15,412 nt of DNA from Pontiella desulfatans. GTDB lineage: Bacteria; Verrucomicrobiota; Kiritimatiellia; Kiritimatiellales; Pontiellaceae. The stretch's first letter is position 1. Every line of letters starts with the position of its first letter. The notes beneath the pieces were generated by a model, which worked only from the letters and a program-made list of their open reading frames with translations, had not been told where the DNA came from and did no database searches. Where the stretch lies: assembly GCA_029287275.1 (NCBI GenBank), contig JARFRL010000142.1, forward strand, positions 1 through 15,412. Reading direction: 5' to 3'. Of the stretch, positions 6,158 through 12,990 are shown piece by piece. The position numbers and the translations under genes are program-made.

Positions 6158-8776
6158 ATGCGAAAATACTTTCCAGGACAACGCTGGATCAGCGAGACCG
6201 AGCCCGAGCTCGGGTTGGGGTTGATCATCGACGTCGCGGCGCGCGCCATACAGGTGCTCTATCCCGCGGCCAACGAAACGCGGCACTACGCGGCCGACAA
6301 CGCCCCGTTGCAACGCGCGCGCTTTGAAGAGGGCGATGAAATCTCGTCGCGCGAGGGCGATCGAATGATCATTGAAACGGTCGAGGAGGACCCCGCGACC
6401 GGAACGCTCGCCTACGTGGCGACCGATGGCACGCGGCTCGCGGAAACCGATCTATGCGACACCTCGAGCTTCGACCAACCCGAAACACGTCTGCTGGGCG
6501 GGCACGTCGACCACAACGCGCTGTTCGATCTGCGCGTGGACGCGCTGAACGCGCGCCACGCCTACGCCAGCCTGCCGGAACGCGGCTTGCTGGGCGGCCG
6601 CGTCGATCTGCTGCCCCACCAGCTCTACATCGCGCGCGAAGTGAGCGAACGCCACCTGCCGCGCGTGCTGCTCGCGGACGAAGTGGGGCTCGGAAAAACC
6701 ATCGAAGCGTGTCTCATTCTGCATAGCCTGATGGTCCGCGGCGTGGTTCGGAGCGCGCTGATCCTCGTGCCCAACGCGCTGATTCACCAATGGTTCGTCG
6801 AGCTGTTGCGCCGCTTCAACCTTTCCTTCAGCATCTACGACGAGGAGCGCTGCCTGAGCCTCGAAGCCAACGAGCCGGACGTCAACCCCTTCCTCGACGA
6901 CCAACTCGTGCTCACCAACATCGAATACCTCGCCGCGAACCCGGAGCGCGCCGCTCAGGTCATCGGCCGCGACTGGGATTCGCTGATCGTCGACGAAGCC
7001 CACCATCTGCACTGGTCGCCGGAACAAACCAGCCCCGAGTACGACATCGTGGAACGCCTCGCCAAACGCGTGCCGCGCCTGCTGCTGCTCACCGCCAGCC
7101 CCGAGCAGATGGGGCTCGAGAGCCACTTCGCGCGCCTGCGCCTGCTCGACCCGCAACGCTATCCCGACTTCGAAAGCTACCGAACCGAGCATGATCACTA
7201 CGCCGAGGTCGCCGCGGACATCGGAACGCGGTTGGAGACCATGAGCGAGGAAGAACGCGCCGAAGCGCTGGACCGGCATGGCCCCGGCCGCGTCATCTTC
7301 CGCAACACGCGCCGCTGCGTGAGCGGATTTCCCAAGCGCCATCCGCACCCCGTGGCGCTGGAGCTTCCGGAAGGCGCGGACCTGTTGGGCGCGGAGGATC
7401 CGCGCCTGAGTTGGCTGGTCGACTTCCTGCGCGCCCATCCCGCGGACAAGGTGCTCGTCATCGGCCGAACACGGTTCGAAGTCTCCGTGATCGTCGACGC
7501 CATCAAGACCCGCTCGGGGCTCGACGTGGCCCATTTCCACGAACAGATGCCGCTGGTGAAATGCGACCGACAGGCCGCGTGGTTCTCCGAAGCCGACGGC
7601 GCCCGCGTCATGGTGGTTTCGGAAATGGGCGGCGAAGGCCGCAACTTCCAAGTCGCCTCGCACCTGGTTTTGATTGATCTACCGCGCGACCCCGAGCTGC
7701 TGGAGCAACGCATCGGACGCCTCGACCGAATCGGTCAACGCGGCGACGTCCACATTCACGCGCCCTATCTGAAAGGCACCGAGGAGGAGCACGTTGTTCG
7801 TTGGCTGCATGAAGGGCTCAACGCCTTCGCCGAACCGGTCGTTGGAGGCTTCGAGCTACTGGAGCGCTTCGAGGCGCGCCTGACCAACGTCACCGACCAG
7901 GTGATCGCCGAAACCCGCGCGTTCTATACCGAGCTGCGCGAGCGGATCATCGCGGGCCGCGACCGGTTGTTGGAACTCTCCTCGTTCCGCCCCGACATCG
8001 GCCACGCGGTCGCCCAACGGATCAAGGAACGCGAGGAGTCGGACGATCTGAAAACCTATCTGCTTCAGATCTTCGATCATTACGGCGTGAGCGCCGAGGC
8101 GCTCGACGCGACCTCCTATCTCATCCGTCCCGATCAAATGTTCGACGACTGGTTTCCGCTGCCCGCCGACGGGCTCCGGATCACCTTCGACCGCAACGAA
8201 GCGCTGGCGCGCGCCGACGCCATCCTGATGAGCTGGGACCACCCGATGGTAACCGGCGCCAACGAACTGATTCTCGGGTCCGGCCGCGGCGCCTGCGCCA
8301 TCGCGGTGGATCCAGCGCAGGCCGCGCCGCTGAAACTGCAGGCCATCTACGTGCTGGAAACCATCGCGCCGCCCCAACTCAACGCCGACCGCTTCCTCCC
8401 GCCCACGCCCATCAGCGTCGTGGTGGATCACGCGGGCGAGCCGCTGGACGAAGCCATCGCCGCGCGCCTGAAAGATGGCGAGCCGTGGAAACTGCTGGAG
8501 CATGAGACGATTCGACAGCAACTGCTCCCCGCGATGATCGCGGCCACGCGCCCCATCGCGGAACAAGCGGCCGAAACGACCATCGCCAACGCGCGCCAAA
8601 CCATGCGCGAAACGCTCGGTGCCGACTACAAACGCCTCGAGCACCTCAAGCAGGTCAACGACAACATCCGCGACGAAGAACTCGTCCACGCGCGCAAAGC
8701 CATCACCAAACTCGACAAACGACTGGCCGACGCCCGTCTGCGGCTCGACGCCATCCGCGTCGTCAGCGCGAACTAA
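6158..8776 (+). CDS. rapA: RNA polymerase-associated SWI/SNF ATPase RapA (HepA)
   Basis: An 872-residue Swi2/Snf2 family ATPase that by homology binds RNA polymerase and helps recycle it from stalled or post-termination complexes. The start MRKYFPGQRWISETEPELGLG matches the family N-terminus, followed by the Tudor-like domains (about 1-105). Helicase lobe 1 has the Walker A segment LADEVGLGKT (172-181), DEAHH (279-283) and LTASPEQMG (311-319). Lobe 2 has FRNTRRCVSGFPKR and, near residues 485-530, GGEGRNFQVASHLVLIDLP and LLEQRIGRLDRIGQR (motifs V-VI). A long, partly helical C-terminal region follows and ends with a charged coiled coil. It is about 100 residues shorter than E. coli RapA, mainly after lobe 2. 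The ATG at 6158 is chosen by homology; the frame opens 12 codons earlier at a TTG that overlaps the likely -35. Confidence 0.93.
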   Translation: MRKYFPGQRWISETEPELGLGLIIDVAARAIQVLYPAANETRHYAADNAPLQRARFEEGDEISSREGDRMIIETVEEDPATGTLAYVATDGTRLAETDLCDTSSFDQPETRLLGGHVDHNALFDLRVDALNARHAYASLPERGLLGGRVDLLPHQLYIAREVSERHLPRVLLADEVGLGKTIEACLILHSLMVRGVVRSALILVPNALIHQWFVELLRRFNLSFSIYDEERCLSLEANEPDVNPFLDDQLVLTNIEYLAANPERAAQVIGRDWDSLIVDEAHHLHWSPEQTSPEYDIVERLAKRVPRLLLLTASPEQMGLESHFARLRLLDPQRYPDFESYRTEHDHYAEVAADIGTRLETMSEEERAEALDRHGPGRVIFRNTRRCVSGFPKRHPHPVALELPEGADLLGAEDPRLSWLVDFLRAHPADKVLVIGRTRFEVSVIVDAIKTRSGLDVAHFHEQMPLVKCDRQAAWFSEADGARVMVVSEMGGEGRNFQVASHLVLIDLPRDPELLEQRIGRLDRIGQRGDVHIHAPYLKGTEEEHVVRWLHEGLNAFAEPVVGGFELLERFEARLTNVTDQVIAETRAFYTELRERIIAGRDRLLELSSFRPDIGHAVAQRIKEREESDDLKTYLLQIFDHYGVSAEALDATSYLIRPDQMFDDWFPLPADGLRITFDRNEALARADAILMSWDHPMVTGANELILGSGRGACAIAVDPAQAAPLKLQAIYVLETIAPPQLNADRFLPPTPISVVVDHAGEPLDEAIAARLKDGEPWKLLEHETIRQQLLPAMIAATRPIAEQAAETTIANARQTMRETLGADYKRLEHLKQVNDNIRDEELVHARKAITKLDKRLADARLRLDAIRVVSAN

Positions 8777-8805
8777 ATTCCCCGCGTCTTCGTGGCCAAA
8801 AAAAG

Positions 8806-8833
8806 CTGAAAGCCGCGGAGAAGCGGGTATGGT
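8806..8833 (+). promoter_or_regulatory. Candidate promoter of rlmA
   Basis: -35 CTGAAA (8806-8811, 4 of 6), 16-nt spacer, -10 TATGGT (8828-8833, 4 of 6). Only 6 nt separate the -10 from the ATG at 8840, so the predicted start site falls on the ATG itself. rlmA may also be read through from rapA, whose stop is 63 nt upstream with no terminator between. Confidence 0.5.
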
Positions 8834-8839
8834 TTCCAA

Positions 8840-9661
8840 ATGAACACACCTCTACGCTGTCCGGTCTGCGACGCGCCGCTTTCGCCGCGCGGAAAAATGC
8901 TTGGGTGCGACAACGGGCATCCGTTCAACGTCGCCAAAGAAGGCTACGTCAATCTATTGCTGAGCCATCAGCGAAAATCAAAGAACCCCGGAGACGACGC
9001 GGACATGGTCATGGCGCGGCGCCGGTTTTTCGATTCCGGCGCGTATGATCAACTCACCGCGCTCGTCGTTCAGGCTCCCGTCTTCCAGCGCGCCGATGTT
9101 TCCGTGCTGGACTGCGGGTGCGGAGAAGGCCATCTGCTCGGCGCCCTGAGCGAAGCGCGCCCCGGATTCTTTTGCGGCGTGGACATTTCCAAGAAAGCGG
9201 TTCAGGTCGCGGCGAAGCGGCACAAAAAAGCCACCTGGATCGTGGCCAACGGCATGCGAAAACTACCGATCGCGGACGCTGGCCTGGATGTGATTCTCAG
9301 CGTCTTGGCGCCGCGCGCCGCGGAAGAGTTCGACCGCGTGCTGAAGCCGGAGGGCGAGTTGCTGATCGGCGTGCCGGGGCCCAACCATCTGATCGAACTG
9401 CGGAAACAGCTTCAGTTCACCTCGGGTGATTTCGCGGAAAAGGCCGACGCGGCCGCGGAAAAACTCGCGCCGGCGTTTATCGAAATCGACCGCGCTTCGC
9501 TATGCCACGAACAGACGCTGAATCAGGAACAGATCGCCGACCTGATCCGGATGACCCCCCTCTTTTGGCGCTCCGGCGACGAAGCCAAAGCCGCGGCCAT
9601 GAAGCTCGAGCGACTCACGCTCACCATCAGCTTCACGCTGCTGACGTTGAAAAAAGCGTGA
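8840..9661 (+). CDS. rlmA: 23S rRNA (guanine-N1)-methyltransferase RlmA-like
   Basis: By homology transfers a methyl group from SAM to N1 of a guanine in helix 35 of 23S rRNA (G745 in E. coli; related enzymes modify G748). The 273 residues match the family (E. coli 269). An N-terminal zinc finger is seen: Cys7-x2-Cys10 and Cys23-x3-His27. The family stretch FNVAKEGYVNLLL (29-41) and SKNPGDDADMVMARRRFFDSG follow. The Rossmann SAM-binding site is VLDCGCGEGHLL (89-100), with GVDISKKAV after it. The end NQEQIADLIRMTPLFWR is also typical. There is no Shine-Dalgarno before ATG 8840; see the promoter entry. The last codon and stop fall in the first copy of a 35-nt repeat. Confidence 0.9.
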   Translation: MNTPLRCPVCDAPLSPRGKMLGCDNGHPFNVAKEGYVNLLLSHQRKSKNPGDDADMVMARRRFFDSGAYDQLTALVVQAPVFQRADVSVLDCGCGEGHLLGALSEARPGFFCGVDISKKAVQVAAKRHKKATWIVANGMRKLPIADAGLDVILSVLAPRAAEEFDRVLKPEGELLIGVPGPNHLIELRKQLQFTSGDFAEKADAAAEKLAPAFIEIDRASLCHEQTLNQEQIADLIRMTPLFWRSGDEAKAAAMKLERLTLTISFTLLTLKKA

Positions 9662-9690
9662 GGCAGGAACGACGGCCCTCAGACGTCCGC
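9656..9690. repeat. 35-nt direct repeat, copy A
   Basis: Begins GCGTGAGG and ends ACGTCCGC. It matches copy B (9733-9767) at 32 of 35 positions with no gap. It includes the last codon and stop of rlmA. The core has GACG/CGTC complementarity and can form a weak hairpin. Directly followed by hairpin unit A. Confidence 0.85.
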
Positions 9691-9692
9691 GC

Positions 9693-9714
9693 GGCGGAGT
9701 GGGGACACTCCGCC
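9693..9714. repeat. Hairpin repeat unit A
   Basis: GGCGGAGTG (9693-9701), loop GGGA, CACTCCGCC (9706-9714): a perfect 9-bp stem, followed by CCTACC. It has the same stem and flank as unit B. Symmetric and lacking a T tract, it lies between convergent genes, so it could act as a bidirectional transcription or RNA-decay barrier, or as a REP-like dispersed repeat. Confidence 0.85.
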
Positions 9715-9732
9715 CTACCCGCTCCGCGGCAG

Positions 9733-9767
9733 GCGTGAGGTAAGGACGACGGCCCTCAGACGTCCGC
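9733..9767. repeat. 35-nt direct repeat, copy B
   Basis: Second copy, 77 nt downstream of copy A, with three mismatches near the 5' end. It is separated from hairpin unit B by about 25 nt (CCTTCCGCGGGGCCGATCCG and neighbours) that are absent in copy A, where the hairpin follows almost directly. Confidence 0.85.
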
Positions 9768-9792
9768 CCTTCCGCGGGGCCGATCCGCCGAC

Positions 9793-9813
9793 GGCGGAGT
9801 GGGACACTCCGCC
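9793..9813. repeat. Hairpin repeat unit B, touching the mscM stop codon
   Basis: GGCGGAGTG (9793-9801), loop GGA, CACTCCGCC (9805-9813): the same perfect 9-bp stem as unit A, with one base fewer in the loop. The conserved flank CCTACC that follows supplies the TAG stop (9814-9816) of the minus-strand channel gene. Confidence 0.85.
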
Positions 9814-11058
9814 CTACCTTAAGCTCAGCGCGGCGAGGTCGGCGCCGGACGGCTGCTGATAGACGCGCAGATCGAACTCGGGTAGAGCCGCGAGGACGTG
9901 GTCGAAGATGTCGGCCTGAATGCTTTCGTAGTTCGCCCAGATCTTGTCGGAACTAAACACGTAGATCTCGATCGGCAGGCCTTGCGGCGTCGGTTGCAGA
10001 TGCCGCACGAGGAAGGTCATGCCTTTGTGAATCTTCGGATTTTCGCGCAGGTAGTTCACCAGATAGGCGCGGAAGATGCCGAGATTGGTTTGGCGGCGGC
10101 CGTTGACCACCGTCGCGGAAAGGTCGATGCCGCGCTCGGCGTTGGCGGCGTCGATCTCCTGTTGCGTTTGGTCGACGTAGTCGTTCAGCAGCGCCATTCC
10201 GCGAAACTTCGCGAGCATGACCTCGTCGGCGAACCGGACGGTGTTCATGTCGATGGCGATGGAGCGCTTGATGCGGCGCCCGCCGGACTCGCTCATGCCG
10301 CGCCAGTTTTTGAAGGAGTCGGAGATGAGCGCGTAGGTCGGGATCGTCGAGATCGTCTTGTCCCAGTTGCGGACTTTGACGGTGTTGACGGCGACCTCGA
10401 TAACGTCGCCGTCCGCGCCGAACTTCGGCATCTCGATCCAATCGCCCTCGCGGACCATGTCGTTCGCGCCGAGCTGAATGCCCGCGACGAAGCCGAGAAT
10501 GGTGTCCTTGAAGACCAACATGGTGACCGCGGTCAGACCGCCCATGAGACTGACCAGTTTCCACGGCGATTTATCGAGCAGCACGGAAATAACGAACACG
10601 CCCGCGAAGAGATAGACCACGATCAACAGCGCCTGGAACAAGGGCCGGATCGGTTTCCGACGGGAGTCCTTGTCGGAATGGTAGATCTCCGAGACCGCGT
10701 TCAGAAACGCTTCCACGGTCCGCGCCCCGACGAGAATGATGATCGCGAAGATCAGTCGTTTGATCAGCCCGAGCTGGTCCGGCGCGAGGCGTTGCACGCA
10801 GACCAAGATGAACGTCAGCGGAATCAGCCGCAGCACGCGGTGAAACACGCGGTTGGACATGAGCGCGTCGTCCCACGTGTTGGTGGTCTTCTCCGTGACC
10901 TTGCGGATCAGCTTGAGCAAATAGTTTCGCAAAACCCAGTAGACGACGTAGGCGCCCAGAAAGATCAGCGCCACCACCACGGCGATCGCCAACTCGTCGG
11001 CGGACTCCGCGGGAACGCCCCACGCGCTCAATAGATTCTCTATCCCTGTTTTCAACAT
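9814..11058 (-). CDS. mscM: Mechanosensitive channel of the MscS superfamily, YbdG/MscM type
   Basis: A 414-residue inner-membrane channel that opens under membrane tension during hypo-osmotic shock. Hydrophobic segments are seen at about 24-46, 72-89, 98-120 and 140-162. The pore helix and start of the beta domain follow: LMGGLTAVTMLVFKDTILGF (171-190) and VAGIQLGANDMVREGDWIEM (191-210). Also present are TVKVRNWDKTISTIPTYALI, SFKNWRGMSESGGRRIKRSI and the C-terminal YESIQADIFDHV, all close to E. coli YbdG (415 residues). The C-terminus is a few residues shorter than YbdG and ends exactly at a hairpin repeat. ATG 11058 is chosen; TTG 11064 is in frame but less likely. There is no clear Shine-Dalgarno. 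A TAGAAT -10 (11088-11083) lies about 24 nt upstream with no clear -35. Divergent from the hydrolase gene. Confidence 0.93.
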   Translation of the reverse strand: MLKTGIENLLSAWGVPAESADELAIAVVVALIFLGAYVVYWVLRNYLLKLIRKVTEKTTNTWDDALMSNRVFHRVLRLIPLTFILVCVQRLAPDQLGLIKRLIFAIIILVGARTVEAFLNAVSEIYHSDKDSRRKPIRPLFQALLIVVYLFAGVFVISVLLDKSPWKLVSLMGGLTAVTMLVFKDTILGFVAGIQLGANDMVREGDWIEMPKFGADGDVIEVAVNTVKVRNWDKTISTIPTYALISDSFKNWRGMSESGGRRIKRSIAIDMNTVRFADEVMLAKFRGMALLNDYVDQTQQEIDAANAERGIDLSATVVNGRRQTNLGIFRAYLVNYLRENPKIHKGMTFLVRHLQPTPQGLPIEIYVFSSDKIWANYESIQADIFDHVLAALPEFDLRVYQQPSGADLAALSLR

Positions 11059-11082
11059 CGGCAAGCCCCATTTAAAAACCGC

Positions 11083-11088
11083 ATTCTA
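11083..11088 (-). promoter_or_regulatory. Candidate -10 element of mscM
   Basis: TAGAAT on the minus strand (5 of 6 matches), ending 24 nt before the ATG at 11058. A TTGATG at 11114-11109 is too far (20-nt spacer) to be a convincing -35. Confidence 0.35.
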
Positions 11089-11150
11089 TCGTCGCATGTC
11101 CGAAAACGCATCAACATATCGTTGTTTCCTTAGTACAAGGAATGGAGACC

Positions 11151-11999
11151 ATGACCCAAATACGGCACATGAAATCACTGGCGCTACTGATACTGGCCGT
11201 CGCCGCGCTCGCGCGCGGCGAAGAAAAACCATGCCCGAGCCGAATCATTCCGTTCAAAGAAACTCCGCAAGGCGAGCTGCGCCTGCATGTGTTCAAACCA
11301 GCCGGAACCAAGGCGAAACAGAAACGACCCGCGATCGTGTTCTTTTTCGGCGGCGGTTGGAACAGCGGGTCACCCTCCCAGTTTTATCCCCAAGCCAACC
11401 ATCTCGCCGAGCTCGGCATGGTCGCCATCGCGGCGGAATACCGAACTAAAAAGCAGCACTGCACCGACCCGCGCGTCTGCGTGATGGACGCGAAATCCGC
11501 CATGCGCTGGGTCCGTGAAAACGCGAAGCGCCTAGGCGTTGATCCAAAGCGGATCGCGGCGGGCGGCGGCTCGGCCGGCGGGCACCTCGCCGCCGCGACG
11601 GCCACCTTGGAGGCGTTCAACGAACCCGACGAGGACACCTCCGTCAGCTGCGTCCCGGACGCGCTCGTGCTGTTCAATCCGGTTTTCGACAACTCCCCCG
11701 GGGGCTTCGGGCACGACCGCGTGAAGACCTACTGGGAGGATTTCTCCCCCATGAACCATCTCGAAAAGGGCGCGCCGCCCACCATCGTTTTTCTCGGAAC
11801 CAAGGACGATCTGATCCCCGTCGCGACCGCGAAGAAATACAAGGCGCTGATGGAGGCGAACGGCGATCGTTGCGATCTCCACCTCTACAAAAACCAGCCT
11901 CATGGATTTTTCAACGCGGCCAAATACGACGAAACGGTGAAGGAAATGGACGCGTTCCTCGCGTCGCTCGGCTGGCTGAAACCGGCCAAGAAGAAGTAG
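11151..11999 (+). CDS. Secreted alpha/beta hydrolase (acetyl esterase/lipase-like)
   Basis: A 282-residue exported hydrolase. The N-terminus MTQIRHMKSLALLILAVAA is a signal peptide. The alpha/beta-hydrolase core shows the oxyanion loop FFFGGGWNSG (64-73), the nucleophile elbow GGGSAGGH (Ser141), the acid in LGTKDDLIP (Asp219 or 220) and the catalytic His251 in QPHGFFN. The oxyanion loop has Phe where most HSL-type esterases have His (HGGGW); I recall FGGGW as usual in planctomycete/verrucomicrobial relatives. Such proteins often remove acetyl groups from plant or algal polysaccharides, but the substrate is unknown. Three in-frame ATGs are possible (11142, 11151, 11169). 11151 is favoured because AAGGA lies 8 nt before it; all keep the signal peptide. 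No partner sulfatase or glycosidase is in the window. Confidence 0.85.
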   Translation: MTQIRHMKSLALLILAVAALARGEEKPCPSRIIPFKETPQGELRLHVFKPAGTKAKQKRPAIVFFFGGGWNSGSPSQFYPQANHLAELGMVAIAAEYRTKKQHCTDPRVCVMDAKSAMRWVRENAKRLGVDPKRIAAGGGSAGGHLAAATATLEAFNEPDEDTSVSCVPDALVLFNPVFDNSPGGFGHDRVKTYWEDFSPMNHLEKGAPPTIVFLGTKDDLIPVATAKKYKALMEANGDRCDLHLYKNQPHGFFNAAKYDETVKEMDAFLASLGWLKPAKKK

Positions 12000-12039
12000 C
12001 GCGCTCCAGCGCCCCCGCGATACCCATTCTTGTTTTTTC

Positions 12040-12068
12040 TCGAAACGCCGGACGGCTTTCCCTATTAA
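12040..12068 (+). promoter_or_regulatory. Candidate promoter of the folD-focA-fhs operon
   Basis: -35 TCGAAA (12040-12045, 4 of 6), 17-nt spacer, -10 TATTAA (12063-12068). The start site would be near 12075, which coincides with an in-frame ATG (6 nt after the -10) and lies 12 nt before the preferred ATG at 12087. Confidence 0.5.
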
Positions 12069-12086
12069 ACACGGATGGGAAAAATC

Positions 12087-12986
12087 ATGAACCACAACGA
12101 TATCGTCGGCCGCGAAGTCGCGGATGAAATGCTTGAGAAGATCAGAACCAACGTCGGCGCGCTGAAAAAGGAGAATTGGTTCCCGAAACTGGTTTCGATC
12201 AAAATCGGCTCCAACCCCTCGGTGGACCTCTACATTCGCAACCAGAAGCGCAACGCCGAGAAAGTCGGGATCGACTACGTCGAGAAGCACTACCCCGAAG
12301 ACATCTCGGCCGAGGAGGTCACCGCGGCCATCGTCCACCTGAACGTCGACCCCACGGTCACGGGCATCATTTTGCAACGCCCCGTCCCCGAACACATCCC
12401 GGTCAAGGCGCTGCAGGAAACCATCCATCCGATGAAAGACGTCGAGGGCATGCACCCGCGCTCCATCGGAAACATCGTCTACGGCGAGCTGATGCTCGCG
12501 CCCTGCACCGCCATGGCGTCCGTCGAGCTGCTCAAAAGCACCGGCATGAAACTCGAGGGACTCGAGGCCTGCGTGATCGGCCACTCCGAAATCGTGGGCA
12601 AGCCCATCGCGTTCCTGCTCATGGCCGAGGGGGCCACCGTAACCGTCTGCCACCACATGACCCGCGAGGTCGCCGTGCACTCGCGGCGGGCCGACGTGGT
12701 CTTCGTCGCGGTCGGCAAAGCCGGCCTGTTGACCGGCGACATGATCAAACCCGGCGCGGTGGTGATTGATATCGGCATCAACGTCATCGAAACCGAGGAC
12801 GGGCAGTCCAAGGTCGTGGGCGACTGCGATTACGAATCCTGCCAGAAAACCGCGGGCTGGATCACGCCGGTCCCGGGCGGCGTCGGACCGGTCACGCTCG
12901 CGATCCTCATGAAGAACACCGTCACCGCGGCGCAGCGCCTGCAGTCGCATTACCACAAGCACTTCCAAGGCTCCCTCCTTGAGTAA
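12087..12986 (+). CDS. folD: FolD-family methylene-tetrahydrofolate dehydrogenase, cyclohydrolase residues substituted
   Basis: FolD normally oxidises 5,10-methylene-THF to methenyl-THF with NAD(P)+ and hydrolyses that to 10-formyl-THF. The 299 residues match the family. Motifs are GSNPSVDLYIRNQKR (41-55), GIILQRPVP (93-101), KDVEGMHP (117-124), PCTAMASVELL (139-149), the dinucleotide site GHSEIVGKP (165-173), VAVGKAG (207-213) and ITPVPGGVGPVT (259-270). A gapless alignment from GSNP to E. coli FolD keeps the catalytic Tyr (Tyr49) and Gln97. It puts Gln53 at the essential Lys54 and Glu120 at Asp121. The dehydrogenase half looks intact; cyclohydrolase activity is doubtful. ATG 12087 has GGGA 6 nt upstream and matches the E. 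coli start; ATG 12075 is an alternative. First gene of an operon with focA and fhs. Confidence 0.9.
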   Translation: MNHNDIVGREVADEMLEKIRTNVGALKKENWFPKLVSIKIGSNPSVDLYIRNQKRNAEKVGIDYVEKHYPEDISAEEVTAAIVHLNVDPTVTGIILQRPVPEHIPVKALQETIHPMKDVEGMHPRSIGNIVYGELMLAPCTAMASVELLKSTGMKLEGLEACVIGHSEIVGKPIAFLLMAEGATVTVCHHMTREVAVHSRRADVVFVAVGKAGLLTGDMIKPGAVVIDIGINVIETEDGQSKVVGDCDYESCQKTAGWITPVPGGVGPVTLAILMKNTVTAAQRLQSHYHKHFQGSLLE

Positions 12987-12990
12987 CGCG

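Noticed and set aside
9656..9818. CRISPR array
   Set aside because: Only two copies of each unit, unequal spacing, units are palindromic and overlap gene ends, and there is no cas gene.
9898..11034. A 378-codon open frame on the plus strand
   Set aside because: Antisense to the mscM gene, which matches YbdG along its whole length.
12001..12012. GCGCT-CC-AGCGC palindrome after the hydrolase gene, as a terminator
   Set aside because: The 2-base loop is too tight and no T run follows directly; the T-rich run at 12031-12039 is about 20 nt further on.
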